Positions 52,587 through 63,922 of a DNA stretch of 64,000 bases are shown piece by piece. This DNA is from Macrothele yani (taxonomy: Eukaryota; Arthropoda; Arachnida; Araneae; Macrothelidae). The first letter of the stretch is position 1; each line of letters begins with the position of its first letter. The position numbers and the translations under genes are program-made. The DNA is taken from NCBI GenBank assembly GCA_039090855.1, contig CM077010.1, positions 47,882,905 through 47,946,904 of the forward strand, written 5' to 3'. The notes beneath the pieces were generated by a model. The model had not been told where the DNA came from. It made no database searches and was given only the letters and a program-made list of their open reading frames with translations.

Positions 52587-52735
52587 TAATAAAAGCGTCT
52601 TCCTCCTCATTTCTACCCAGCTACCGTGTGACTTTTCTGTCGGGCAATGTAGCCCAAACCTCCTAGCTTCCTACTTCTAAGGGTTGTTTAAGATTTAGGG
52701 TCAGACACTCTCTTGCTAAAATCCTCTACATAAAT
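52587..52735 (+). mobile_element. SINE2, 3' half (continues from 48233)
   Basis: Begins ataaaagcgtcttcctcctc, the exact continuation of the SINE2 half before mariner-5, and ends aaaatcctctacata. Confidence 0.9.
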
Positions 52736-53700
52736 CTCTGTTATCCCTGTTGATAGGTTTATGGTCGGCACAGCTGAGATGAAAGGAAGAAAGGAATTGT
52801 TTTGTCCTAGTTTTTGTAAAATCCGGACGCTGTGTGAACACGTCCCTTTTGGAAGCACAGAAAATTTTAGGCAGCATCTGGTTCAGCTACATCTACCGCT
52901 TAAAGATTAAATAGAATAACGAAGGTTGAGAGCTTGTTAGCGTTGAAGTTAGACTTCGTACTTCAACTACATATAAATTATAAAAAAAAAATGGAAAGCT
53001 GTATAATTAATTGTATGAATTCACTTTTGTAAATTTTCAAAATAGCAGGTGTCATTGTTATATGGAATCTTTTAGTTGCCGCAGAAAGGCAATTTTTCAT
53101 TTTGTGACAAGAAGAAATTAGTCACACTGTCTCAGATTGTAAGATACGAAACAAGAACGGAGTTGCAACGTCACTCAGCAGGCGACGAATTCCTTTGTTT
53201 CAGTGCGCATGAAAAGTTGGCACAAGAACAATAAACATGAAACTTGGAAGCGTAATGAAAAATAAATTAAGTAAAAACAATTGCGCATCGCTAGAAGCAG
53301 CCAAAATAGCAAATTTATTATCAAATATTTATACATACGTATGTTTTTCTCCCTTTTTATGAGTTAAACCGGGATTTCTATATATGTGAAACTTGGAAAA
53401 GAACTGATAGATATCCAACGAGAAACAACGTAAATAAAATGACAGGGGAATTGCTATTCCCTCTCTCTGTCTCTCTAACTTTTTTTTAAAGAAAAAAATG
53501 TACTTGTTACTAGGACCACAGTGCAGGAGACTCAGAGGTAAATCTTCCATAGAGACTCATGGCAACAATTTGGCCCCGAAGATCTCAACAGAACAGTATA
53601 CTAGTGGATAGACATGAAACTAAAACATCGAAACGTAACTGTCTGCTTTTTTTCACTGGTCCCGTATCACGTGACAGTTGCTATCGTAGTTTCATGTTCG
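52736..53700. other. No recognised gene
   Basis: AT-rich; a short ctctctgtctctc piece near 53461. Nothing recognisable. Confidence 0.45.
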
Positions 53701-53704
53701 ACCT

Positions 53705-54023
53705 CAGAGCCCGACTTAAGACTAGTGAGGCCCTGGGCACAAACAATTTGGGGGCCCCCATCCCCGGGCATGAATCGTACTCTCAATAAATTAAAAATGG
53801 TACCTACGTATTAAGGCAGAACCCCTGGGGCTTCGCGCAATTATTCTACAATTGCGCGTATAATTGTATAAAGCTCAAGAAGTGCTGCCTTAATACAGAA
53901 GTGCCGTCGCCGTTTTTGCTGCCCATAAAAATAAAAATTAAATGTTAGTGCTTAAATTGGGGGCCCCAGTCCGTGGGGGCCCTGTGCACGGTCCCCGTGT
54001 GCCCTTTCGCAAATCAAGCTCTG
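53705..54023. mobile_element. MITE-like element with cagagc ends
   Basis: Left cagagcccgacttaagac and the complement of the right end (cagagcttgatttgcgaa) are imperfect inverted ends; ggccctgggcac and gggccctgtgcac lie just inside each. No matching target-site duplication was found. A G-rich piece at 49720-49810 (cagagcccatttaaggtg) may be a relative. Confidence 0.45.
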
Positions 54024-54040
54024 TCTCTCCTATGTGACTA

Positions 54041-55004
54041 GGGTCATCCAGAAAGTAAGTACCGTTCGCGCGCCACTCCCGCGCAAGTATTCCCTTCAGA
54101 GTGCGCATGCGCAGTTGTGCTGCTTCATCTAGAAGCCACGTTCTGACGCCATTTTGTGAGGTTGTGCTTATCTTAAAGGTTTGTGCTGGACATTAATAAT
54201 GTTTAAGTTAATAGAACGGCTCGCCGACTGCGAAGTTCGGTCTGTGATAAGGTTTCTGAATGCGAGAAATGTCAGACAAAGTGAGATTCATCGGAAAATT
54301 TGCGAAACATACGGGCAAAACGCAATCAGTGCAGGAATGGTGCGGAAGTGGGTTCAAATGTTTAATGAAAGACGGCACAGCGGTCATTACGAATTGCGCA
54401 GTGATGGACCTCTGGTCTCGCGAAAGATTTGGTGGAGAGAGTGAATGGAAGCCTTAGGGAGAACCGACGCTTGACAATTTCTGATCTTTGAGAACATTTC
54501 CTTGGAGTTTTGAAATCATTAACGCACGGATTCATTACAGAATAACTTCATTACCCCAAAGTGTGTGTGCACAATGGGTGCTAAATATATTCACGGAAGA
54601 GCACAAAACGGAGCGCATGGGATCTGTTTTGGAATTTTTGTGGCGGTACGTGGAGGAAGGCGGTGATCTTTTAAGCCGTATAGTGATAAGAGATGAGACT
54701 TGGGCTTCTCACATCACACCTGAATCGAAACAGCAGTCCTTGCAAGGAAAACAGTTCCCAGAAGTTCGATGACAGCGATTGCCTGAAAACGACGGCTGAG
54801 CGATGGCTCAAAAGCCAGACTGCATACTTCTATGAAGAGGTTATCCAGAAACTCGTGTCGCGATATGACAAATGATTTAACATCCACGGGTAATATGTTG
54901 AAAAGTATATTAACGTAGGTAGAATTCATCGCACATTAAAAATAAATTATCAATATTTTTTTGTTTGTTTTATCTTCAAACGGTATTTACTTCTGGATGA
55001 TCCT
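54041..55004 (+). mobile_element. Mariner-6, internally deleted
   Basis: Left gggtcatccagaaagtaagt pairs with the complement of the right end (ggtatttacttctggatgat). TA lies at 54039-54040; the exact right border is uncertain by a few bases. Confidence 0.85.
54199..54875 (+). pseudogene. Mariner-6 transposase lacking most of the catalytic domain
   Basis: MFKLIERLADCEVRSVIRFL opens a DNA-binding domain (EIHRKICETYGQNAISAGMV RKWVQMFNERR). A frameshift follows near 54370. The frame at 54488-54772 ends with LLSRIVIRDETWASHITPES KQQSL, the first catalytic Asp. The sequence then goes directly to DCLKTTAERWLKSQTAYFYE EVIQKLVSRYDK, the C-terminal end. The second and third Asp segments are deleted, so no activity is possible. 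Confidence 0.87.
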
Positions 55005-55223
55005 GTGTTATGTCCTTCTGCTATGGTCACTGTATATCTGCTTCAGCATCTATTAGTCCGATTTGAAAGTAGTATTCACATTGGAAAGCCAGGACTGTGA
55101 GAACGATGATCTTTGCCTTTTGGTCAATTTTACGGTGCATGTCTTCGCCGCTAGGGGGAGTAAATAGAATAATGCCATACCGTTGCCTCTAAAAGTCCGA
55201 TTTAAGCAATTCTTTCTTTCTTT

Positions 55224-55431
55224 TGTTGAAGGTTTAACGACCACTGTGAGCAGCTCACTGGGCTGTAAGAAGTCGCCCGTCCCTTATTTAGGGCCACTGG
55301 TTCCAGCGAAGGGAGAGAGCCAGCGCAGCAAGAAAAACACAACGTCCGTGCCTCACCGGGATTCGAACCCGGACTTTTCTCGGATCAGTGATCATAAGCC
55401 AGCGCTTAGACCACTGCGCCACCGGGGAGGC
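55224..55431 (-). mobile_element. SINE1 copy
   Basis: Reverse SINE1, head complement actgcgccaccggggaggc. A ctttctttctt-like flank on both sides is a probable target-site duplication, though this sequence is simple. Confidence 0.9.
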
Positions 55432-55670
55432 TTTCTTTCTTGCTTTAGATACTATTTATATCGAATACCATTTTACTTACAGTTTATTCTTCATACTCGT
55501 AGTTTTCCCACTAAGGGAGTAAATGTATATCACATATTCCTCCGATATCTCTGCTTCTAAAAATCAGATTGGAAAAATGATTTTTGCGTCGTGTAGGCTT
55601 AGGACAGAGTTTAATTTCCAACTTTTCGTCCTACACAAGAAGGTGTAAGCGTATATTTCTGCTTCCTGTA

Positions 55671-57003
55671 TGCGAGGTTAAATCAAAAAGTAAGGTCAAT
55701 GTCGCCATATATTAAAGAAACTAAGCGGCATACAGGTATAAATTACTCAACATAGTCCCCCTGTCATTCAACGCATATTTTATACCTGTCTACTCTCATT
55801 TCTCAACATAGTCCCCCTGTCATTCAACGCATATTTTATACCTGTCTACAAGCTTCTGGATTCCTGCAGAGAAGAATGTTTTGCGTTGTTTATGCACCAA
55901 CGAATGCAGTGCTTTCTATACCTGGACATAACTTTCAAAACGGCGGCCTCTGAGAGCGTCTTTCAGGGGCCCGAAGACATGAAAGTCGCACGGCGTCAGA
56001 TCGCGGCGGAAAGCATAATGTGGCAACACCTCAAACTTCAACTCGGTATTTGTTTATTGAGCTGCCAACGCCGTATGTGGACGAGCGTTGTCGCGCAGCA
56101 ACAGCCCTTTTTTTAATAACATTCCCCGTCATTTTGTGCGAAGGACTGATTTCAATTTGTCTTTCAGCAAGTCACAATATGACCGACTGTCAATTGAGTC
56201 ACCCTGTGTTTGATAGTGTTCAACGGTGGGTCCTTTCATGTCAAAAAAGAAAGTCAGCTTTAATTTTCGTACCTAAGGGACAACTTTGAACGTCTTTTTG
56301 CATGGGGAGCTTGGATGTTTCCACTCCATGATTTGCCTTTATGATGGACCGAATGATGAACATATGTTTCGTCCTCAGTGACAATCCTCTCCAGAATACT
56401 GAGATCTGACTTATACTGCTACAAGATATTTCTGCCAATTTACTGGCGCTGCTGCTTGTGCGCATCAGACAACTGACGTGGCACACACTTTATGATATCC
56501 GAGATCGTCATGCACTATTGAAGATGCAGAACCATAGCTAATGTTTACCTTTTGGGCGATCTCAGGCAGAGTAACCCGGCGCTCTTCTTTCATGAGCGCA
56601 TCGATGTGATCCAGATGGTCCTTTGTGCGAGAGGTCGACGGACGGCCCGAGCGAGCTTCATCAAACACATTCATTCTACCGCCTTGAAAATTTTCTATCT
56701 ACTTGTACACATGTCTTTGGTTCATACCGTTGTCCTTCCCATATTGCATAAACATCCTACGATGAATTTCAACAGGTTGCACACCCTCAGCCCACAAAAA
56801 TCTCACTACACTTCGCTGCTCGACGATGGAGCATTCCGACAAACGAGCGGCCATGTTTGCGCCCTTACAACTGCTGGGTAACTGCATTTAGAAGATTAGC
56901 GATTTCATCCGCCACGTGCCGTTTCCTCTCCAATTAGCAATCTGCCACAGCTCTACTTGTCTACGTAACGAAAGCATTGACCTAACTTTTTGATTCACCC
57001 TCG
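55671..57003 (-). mobile_element. Mariner-7
   Basis: Left cgaggttaaatcaaaaagta and the complement of the right end (cgagggtgaatcaaaaagtt) are inverted; gtcaatg follows in both. TA lies at 57004-57005 and near 55669. A 56-bp direct duplication (55746 and 55802, ctcaacatagtccccctgtc) lies in its 3' coding end. Confidence 0.9.
55740..56854 (-). pseudogene. Mariner-7 transposase, broken
   Basis: From Met 56854 (minus strand) it reads AARLSECSIVEQRSVVRFLW, AEGVQPVEIHRRMFMQYGKD (helix-turn-helix). After a frameshift comes NVFDEARSGRPSTSRTKDHL DHIDALMKEERRVTLPEIAQ, then VNISYGSASSIVHDDLGYHK VCA. Further on, TEDETYVHHSVH holds the first catalytic Asp near 56380. The remaining catalytic parts are decayed with several stops. 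The Met at 56887 also opens the frame, but 56854 fits the family start better. Confidence 0.85.
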
Positions 57004-57100
57004 TATTTGCAACAGTACCTACGCTCCTACAACATCCACTGGAAAATTCTTTTTGATCTGATAATGCTCACAACGATAAATATTTTGCACATATTTTCTG

Positions 57101-57326
57101 GCCGCCCCGGTGGCGCAGTGGTCTAAGCGATGGCCTCTGATCATTCGTCCGAAGGGGTCCGGGTTCGAATCCCGGTGAGGCATGGGTGTTGTGTTTGTCT
57201 TTCGGCACTGGCTCTCTCCCTTCCCTGGAACCAGTGACCATAAATTAGGGACGGGCGACTGATTACAGCCCGTTGAGTTGCTCACGGTGGTCGTTAAACC
57301 TCCAATTAAAACAAAAACAAAAAAAA
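57101..57326 (+). mobile_element. SINE1 copy, 12-bp target-site duplication
   Basis: acatattttctg at 57089-57100 and 57327-57338 flanks a full, well-kept SINE1 (gccgccccggtggcgcagtg; gggttcgaatcccg). It is the best representative of the family. Confidence 0.96.
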
Positions 57327-57434
57327 ACATATTTTCTGCTCAAAATAATACACAGATTTTCCGCTAGATGACTGAAGAGGAAATGTATGCTTAATTTTTC
57401 TCGAAATCTCTGCACAGTCCTATTTGAAAAACAA

Positions 57435-57770
57435 GTTAGTAAAATCATGCAATGCATTATTTATGTTACGCTTTCCAACATACCAGAAATCATTACTGAA
57501 GTTATTGCTCAAGTTATGAAGATAATGGCTGTAGAATAAATCTCGCTTCTATGTCCTGACCTTTGACCTCATTTCGCCCATTTTCAACAGGGCTCGTCAC
57601 CAGGTGGTCCCCTACCAGATGCTAAAATTTCATCGAAATTGAACCATTTTTACGCAAGTTATGACGCATAGGGGCAATGGAATAGATCCAACTCCTATGT
57701 CCTGACCTTTGACCCCATTTCGTCCATTTTCAATAGGGTTCGTCCCTAGGTAGTTTCCCACCAGTGGACG
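57435..57770. repeat. Dispersed repeat A, copy 2
   Basis: Same order of blocks as at 3160-3530, including tacgctttccaacatacc and the twice-occurring agggttcgtccc. The GACGGACA tract is not directly attached here; a related gacagacggacg tract lies near 58546-58580. Confidence 0.75.
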
Positions 57771-58960
57771 TAAAGTCACATCTTATTTTTGTCCATATCT
57801 CTGTTTCTAAGAGTCCGATTTGAAAAATTCTTTCTGTGTTGGAGAGCGTTTCCGGTGCGAAATGTTTCTCATATAAATCCATGTTTATCTTAACGCACAA
57901 GTCTGCAACCAGAGGTTGTAAGCTCACAATTTCGTTTACAGCAATATCTGAGGGATTAGAAACCCGATTGAAAAACTTCTTTCTTCCGTCAGATACTATT
58001 GTATCTGACGTTTTTCATACCGGTTCCATCTACTTTGAATAGCTTTGATAAATTTAATTTGCGTCAGAACGGATTCAAAAGACGTGCTTATTACACCCGA
58101 TAATTCGGTGTCATCTTTCTTGTTTTTTTCTCATTTCGTCCAGCACTTCATAACACATAACTCTCAGTCTTAGGGTAATTACTATTATTTTAAAGGGGTG
58201 GCGTTCGTACAGTTGGACCCCCTTAAAATAATTATAATTGATCTAAGGTTGAAGGTTATGTGTTATGAAGTGTTGGACGAAATGAGAAAAGAAAACCCAA
58301 AAAATTATTTTTGTACTGCAAAAAAACGCTCCTTTGATTATTATACTTCTGTATGGACAGGACAACATTCACCCGAAATAATTCCCCAAATATTAATTGA
58401 TGCGTACGGGTGGACAGTGGACGAACGGGTAAAGTGCGTACATGGAGTAAGAGTTACATTTGGTCCCTAAAGATTGGCCATCTGTCCAAAAATTCTCAGG
58501 TCTTCATCTCAAACTGCTCCTGAGACGACATTCATCGAAAACATAGGACAGACGGACGTAGAGTCAAACGGACAGACGCACGTAGAGCAAACATTTTGCG
58601 ACAGTTATGCCAGATACTTAAAAGCCATCCAGGAAATTTCAAATCTATCACAAATGGTTCACGAGAACCGAGTTGTTTATCAAAAACAGGTAGACATACG
58701 GACAAACTGGCAGACGGCCAATGGTGTGCAAGAGCTGCTTGCTGTCCCTGAAAGACATTCTGGAAATTTCTATCTGAAATGGTTTCAAATGCTACCCCGT
58801 TCCCGTCGAGCTCCCCGACCAGCTCTCGTCCAGCTACCCCGTCCAGCTCCCGTTGTAATCCCCGACAAAGTATTAAGTAAGCGTCCAGTCCATAATAATT
58901 TTGCCACTCAGCATGTATGTAATACCAGAATAATGAATCACGTGTGTTTTGGCTTTTCGG
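57771..58960. other. No recognised gene
   Basis: A 90-codon frame at 58198-58470 (VMCYEVLDEMRKENPKNYFC TAKKRSFDYYTSVWTGQHSP) shows no motif I can name. A complementary pair (aacacttcataacac-like pieces near 58142 and 58257) forms a possible inverted repeat about 110 bp apart. gacagacggac tracts at 58546-58710 relate to repeat A. Confidence 0.35.
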
Positions 58961-58964
58961 TATA

Positions 58965-59690
58965 CATATATCATCATCATCATCAACCACTATCAATCCA
59001 CTGCTGGATGAAGATCTCCTCCATGCTACTCCGGAATGCTTTCGAATTTCAACGATCCATCTCCCATGTGGTTTTCTTCTGGGTCTTTGTCTGTCCCTTG
59101 GAATCCAGGCCAAAATTTCGGTTGTCTATTGGTGGTCCATTCTTCTGGCAATATGTCCAGCTCATTGCTATTTCAAGGATTTTACTCTCATCATAATGTT
59201 TTCCACTCTTGTCATTTTCCTTATCCACGAGTTCCTCTTCTTAACTTTTCTGGTTACATCAAGCATGCATCTCTCCATGCATTCTTTCAGCTGTCTTTGT
59301 ATGTCTTTTTTAGTTGTGGTCGATGTATCTGCTCCACATATAAGAACTGGAAGGATGCATTGATTAAAAACTTTTCATTTAAGACATAATGGCCTATTGC
59401 TGTACTGTTTCTTCCAAAGCTTTCCTTCCAAGTTTTATACGCCGATAAATTTCTTCATCAATGTGAACCTTACTTGATATCTGCTTCCCAAGATAAATGT
59501 AGGTATCAGTTGTCAGAAGCTTTTCTCCATCAATCGATAAAACTTCGTTTCTTGTAAAGGCATTGTACATCACTTTTGTCTTCTGAAAGTTTACTTTGAA
59601 TCCCACTTCTATACTCTTGTCAGCAAGTTCTTGGATCATTTCAGGAACTTTCTGACATGAATAAAGAAGTGGGATTAAAAATGAGCTTTC
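58965..59690 (-). mobile_element. RTE LINE 3' portion
   Basis: Minus strand, from the 3' trinucleotide run (tcatcatcatcatca on plus) back to the FQKTKVMYNAFTRNEVLSID region. Encoded order agrees with 29.3-29.97 kb of the long copy. Frameshifted and 5'-truncated. Confidence 0.9.
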
Positions 59691-59737
59691 AGAAGGCAAA
59701 AGTGATGTACAATGTTCTATATATACTGTATATATTA

Positions 59738-60385
59738 TAGCATCATCATCATCATCATCATCATTGTCAACCATTATATCAATCCACTGGTGGATGGAGG
59801 TCACCCGAAGTTTCATCCACATCTGTCTGTTTTCAGCCTGTCTCCTCCATGTCACTCTGGCATGCTTTCGAATTTCATCCATCCATCTCCCATGTGGTCT
59901 TCTTCTGGATCTTTTTCTCCCCCTTGTAATCCAGTCTAAAATTTCGGTTGTCCATCATTGGTCCGTTCTCCTGGCAATATGTCCAACCCATTGCCATTTC
60001 AGAGATTTTACTCTGATCATGATGTCTTCCACTCTTGTCATTTTTCATATCCACGAGTTCCTCTTCTTATCTTTCCTAGTAAAACCAAGCATACATCTCT
60101 CCATGAAAAACATTACATATATTCTTGCAGCTGTCTGCAGCCTTTGTATGTCTATTTTAGTTAAGGTTTATATCTCTGCTCCATATGTAAGAACTGGAAG
60201 GATGCATTGATTAAACACTTTTCTTTTAAGTCATAATGGCATACTGCTCTTGAAAATTGTACTGTTTCTTCCAAAAACTCTCCAGCCAAGTTTTATACGC
60301 CGATTAATTTCTTCATCAATGTGACCCTTGCTTGATATCTACTGCCCATGTCCAAGGTAAATGTAGGTATCGATTACGCCCAGAT
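59738..60385 (-). mobile_element. RTE LINE 3' portion, second in a row
   Basis: Begins with the trinucleotide run at 59741-59764 and codes the same C-terminal end. The adjoining first copy ends about 50 bp before, so two 5'-truncated RTE copies lie in the same direction. Confidence 0.9.
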
Positions 60386-60412
60386 TTTCTTCGTCAATAG
60401 CAAAATCTGCAT

Positions 60413-61310
60413 GTGGGTGTACCGAAAATCCAAAGCATTATGACCACCCTGCCTAATTGATGTTAATCATCCACATGCAACCAAAGCAGCTCTTACGCGG
60501 CGAGGGGTGGAAGCCACAAGATTTCTAAAGGGGGTCTTGTGGTATCTGGTACAAACACGTTACCAGCAGGTCCTTTTACTCTTGTAAGTTACATGGCTGA
60601 TCTTCCGCAGAACAGATTTGCAGTATCAACACAAACCACAGGTGATCGATGGGATTGATGTCTGGAGAATTTTCAGACCTGAGCAATATATCGAAGTCTT
60701 CCTCATGCTGCGCGAACCGTTCTCGAACATTCCAGACAGTGGGGCATGGCGCATTTTCTTCCTAAAAGGAGTTACTGCTAGAGAGGAATACTGTTGCTAT
60801 GAAAAGATGTACGTGGTCTGCAACTATGTTTAGGAAAGTGGTAGATATCATAGTTCCCTGCACGTGAATGACTGAACCCACAGTTTCACATTGCCCAAAG
60901 TATTACACTTCCTCTTCCGGCTCATTTACATCTCACGGGGCATCCTGGTACCAACACTTCCCCAGGTGAACGACGCGCACGTACCCGGGAGTCCACATGG
61001 GGCAACAGAAAACGAGATTAATCGGACCGGACGACCTTCTGCCGATCATTTAAGGTCCAGTTTTAATGCTCGCGTGCCCATTGTAGGCGTTTTTGACGGT
61101 GAGCCGAGGTTATCATGGGCACTGGGAGCGGCCTGAGGCTACGGAGCCCCATTTTCAGTAGAGTTCGATGCACTGTGTATTCTAACACATTACTCCCGTC
61201 GCCAGCATCCAAATTACCGCCGAGCTTCGCCCCTTCTGTTGGCTCGTACCATACTTTATAGCTCTCACTCCTCACCTCTGACATTGATGAGCCGTGGTCG
61301 ACCTACACCT
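60413..61310 (-). pseudogene. Tc1-D, Tc1/mariner-type element with conserved terminal part
   Basis: The end gcattatgaccaccctgcct and a minus-strand frame at 61063-61284 (VLEYTVHRTLLKMGLRSLRP, PVPMITSAHRQKRLQWAREH) show a Tc1-like transposase middle region. Upstream (on plus, 60430-61060) the DNA reads as the decayed catalytic half, including TVWNVRERFAQH-type and antisense DGIDVWRIFRPEQ shadows. The order and wording agree with a Tc1-like family that is widespread in animals, fish included, as far as I recall. The right part with the N-terminal DNA-binding domain is missing after about 61310. Confidence 0.7.
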
Positions 61311-61615
61311 TTGCCGGGTGTTTTTATGTTGTTGTTTTTTTCCCTCTTCGGACCTCATTTCGAAGATACTAACCAAGTTATAAACTTTTGGCTCTTCGAT
61401 GTATGTAGAAATCAAAGATGATATTTTCCACCCCTCCCTACCAAAATCCTGGGTGCGCCACCTGGTGATGGTCACCTTTTTTCTTTGACCACCCTAGACC
61501 TGCCCTCATTGAATCCCTGGAGTATGGTGAATTGATTAATATAAACAGATACTCTAAGATTCTGAATGGTTACGACATGGGATTTAGAACAAGCGCCCAG
61601 GTCGTTTGACTGTTT
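61311..61615. other. No recognised gene
   Basis: Short stretch between two transposon relics; a gggtgcgccacctggtgatg piece at 61451 may be a transposon end. Confidence 0.35.
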
Positions 61616-61875
61616 TGGGTTATCTTTCTCCATGATAATGCCAAACCATATACCGCACAAGTTTCAAGAGAAAAAATAGATATATTTAGGTGGGAGGTGC
61701 TTTAACATCTTGCGTACAACCCTGATCTCTTTCCGTGTGACTTTCGTGGCCTCTCAAAGAATTGTTACGAGGCAAGAAATTCACCTCGGACGACATCGTG
61801 ACAGTGATTGCTCATCGCTGATTCCATGCACAGCCAAAATCGTTTCATCAAGCCAGAATCCATCGTCTGAACACA
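61616..61875 (+). pseudogene. Mariner transposase C-terminal relic
   Basis: Translation gives FLHDNAKPYTAQVSREKIDI FRWEVL, with HDN of the second catalytic Asp, then AYNPDLFPCDFRGL for the third Asp region and NSPRTTS. Internal stops occur. Neither the N-terminus nor the inverted ends are seen. Confidence 0.75.
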
Positions 61876-62150
61876 TACAGTAGTGAGACAAGCGCTTTTA
61901 CCACTAAGATGACTCTTATGAAATCCAAAATTAAAAGAAGCAATGCCGTCGTACGTACGATTTTTTTATAAAACTTTACGTTAAAAAACATATATACAGA
62001 TTAAAATCTTATATACAAGTTAAAATACACACGTGAGACCTATCGAGCTTACTTTAAGCTCATGCTTAGATGTTTGACAATTCACTAATCACAAGTGGTT
62101 CAATGTCGGTTATATACAATACCATGAGAGCATTCACTAGGATGCAGTTC
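61876..62150. other. No recognised gene
   Basis: AT-rich spacer. Confidence 0.4.
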
Positions 62151-62151
62151 G

Positions 62152-62525
62152 GGCCGCGGTGGCCTAATGGGCAACGTTCGTGACTGCCACGGAAAGGACC
62201 TCAGTTTCGATCCCAGGCAGGTACGAACGCTCGATCCACTAAATATCCGCCGTGCGTCGGATGGGCACGTTAAGCCGTCGGACACGGGTACTGGCCCCCG
62301 GTAATAAATAAGGACGTCTTCCTCCCCCTTTCTGCTTCGTTTCCGTGTCACTTTCCTATCGGGCATTGTAGCCGAAATCTTCTAGCTTCCTATTCCTAAG
62401 GGTTGTTTAAGACTTTCTATTCCTTAGGGTTGTTTAAGACTTCCTATTCCTTAGGGTTGTTTAAGTTCCCAATTCCTAGGTCAGACAGTGCCTTCCTAAA
62501 ATCCTCTACATATGATCATTTGATC
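62152..62525 (+). mobile_element. SINE2 copy with a short tandem triplication near its 3' end
   Basis: Full head (gggccgcggtggcctaatgg) and all blocks. Near the 3' end ccttagggttgtttaag occurs three times at about 29-bp spacing (62385-62470), where other copies have it once. It ends tacatatgatcatttgatca. Confidence 0.92.
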
Positions 62526-62772
62526 ACTAGGACGCAGTTCGAAGGTAAGGTTAACGCATGCGCCGAAACAATTGAGCGTCCTCGTCTTCTGGATTGTCTG
62601 GGTGTTTCTCACGATCCATTATTTGATTCCATAGCACGGGGGTGGTGTATGGGTATTCTTCATTACAGCAAAGGTGACTGTATTTATAAATCACCAAACT
62701 TTCTGCAAGGAGAATAGTTGAACGTGTCCTTGGAGTGTTCAATATGGTTATGTCTTCCCATATAGGGTATGC
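62526..62772. other. No recognised gene
   Basis: Ends in tgtcttcccatatagggtat, a block repeated after the solo LTR. Confidence 0.4.
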
Positions 62773-62776
62773 CTGT

Positions 62777-63489
62777 TGTAACGTATACTCTAGATTCAGT
62801 TTCTTTTTGATTTTACTATCACTTGTTATTTTATTTTCCTATGCAAATTATTTTCTCACTTAACGAGATGTTGTTTCTCCCGCTGAATTATATGTGGCAA
62901 CGAGTGTAAGTCATGACGTATTGGTATGCAGTATATATAGGCGCGCTCAAGTATACCAGAGAGCTTCGTTTTATATGTGATAGGTTCTTCCTGATTATTG
63001 ATATGCGATTTACCTACTTTTCTACGATATTACGATAGTACGAAAGTTCGGGCTATCAGTAGTTGTGTTATTTTGGAGTGTGTATTTGAGTAATACCAGG
63101 AGCTTCCCAATAAAAGGTTAAAAGTGAGCACGTTTTCTTAGTTCATTTTATTGTCAGACCTCTGTCTGGCCGTTAAGTCTATTTCATTGAATGTTTACAT
63201 TAAGTTCAGGGTATATTGTGTTTACCGCTCTAATAAGGGGCCTTCAAGGTACTAATGTACTAAAACCGAAGTTATATTACTGATATTCAAGATAATGAGG
63301 AACGCTGAGTAAAAATAAATTCCATATTCTTGGAATTTATTGCACGTGCGTGTCTTACCTAAACAAACTCTAGCACTTTGAAGATTAAGCACACTTTAGC
63401 TACGTCAAGTAACCTTTCAATAACCCTAACGTGACTTAACGTAAGCTTTCCTGCACTACACGTCCAGCCGGAGAAATTTATTCATTATA
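62777..63489 (+). mobile_element. Solo LTR, 713 bp
   Basis: Starts tgtaacgtatactc and ends ttcattata; ctgt lies at 62773-62776 and 63490-63493 as a 4-bp target-site duplication. Inside is a promoter-like gcagtatatataggcgcgct followed by agtataccag, and caataaaaggtt that could serve in 3' end formation. Its terminal bases resemble those of the miniature element at 16938-17335 (tgtaacg ... cgttata), so both may belong to the same LTR superfamily. No internal coding region is present. Confidence 0.65.
62930..62970 (+). promoter_or_regulatory. TATA-type promoter-like site in the solo LTR
   Basis: gtatatataggcgcgct, about 25-30 bp ahead of an aagtataccagagag stretch where transcription could start. 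The call rests on position in a probable LTR. Confidence 0.4.
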
Positions 63490-63688
63490 CTGTCTTCCCA
63501 TATAGGGGTATGCCTGACTTCCAAGTAGAGTCGGGAAAAAGCTGTTGAAGTGGAGGCTGTTCGAAAATTGTATTTATACTCCGAAGCTCTACATATCAAA
63601 GGGTGAGTGGTCGAATCCACGTACATCCTGTTTTGAGCCGCTTGGCATTACGATGACTCTTACGGTGGACGTCAAGTAATTTTGCTTC

Positions 63689-63922
63689 TTTTTTTTTTTT
63701 TTTTTTTTTTTTTGATTGGAGGTTTAACGACCACCGTGAGCAACTCAATGGGCTATAAGCAGTCACCCGTCCCTAATTTAGGGTCACTGGTTCCAGGGAA
63801 GGGAGAGAGCCAGTGCCGTAAGACAAACACAACATCCATGCCTGACCGGGATTCGAACCCGGACCCCTTACGGACGAATGATCAGAGGCCAACGCCTTAG
63901 ACCACTGCACCACCGGGGCGGC
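63689..63922 (-). mobile_element. SINE1 copy, 13-bp target-site duplication
   Basis: gtaattttgcttc at 63676-63688 and 63923-63935 flanks a full reverse SINE1 with a T23-like tail complement and head complement actgcaccaccggggcggc. Confidence 0.95.

Noticed and set aside
57101..57180. tRNA gene in the SINE1 head
   Set aside because: Boxes A and B are present, but the part repeats many times with a shared non-tRNA body and tail, and a proper cloverleaf with acceptor pairing is not formed; it is the SINE promoter.
58474..59196. 240-codon plus-strand frame
   Set aside because: Its second half is antisense to an RTE 3' portion, and the first half has no motif and a repeat-A-like tract.
63600..63660. 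tRNA-like sequence near gtggtcgaatccacg
   Set aside because: Only a box B-like piece is seen; no box A or acceptor stem can be drawn.
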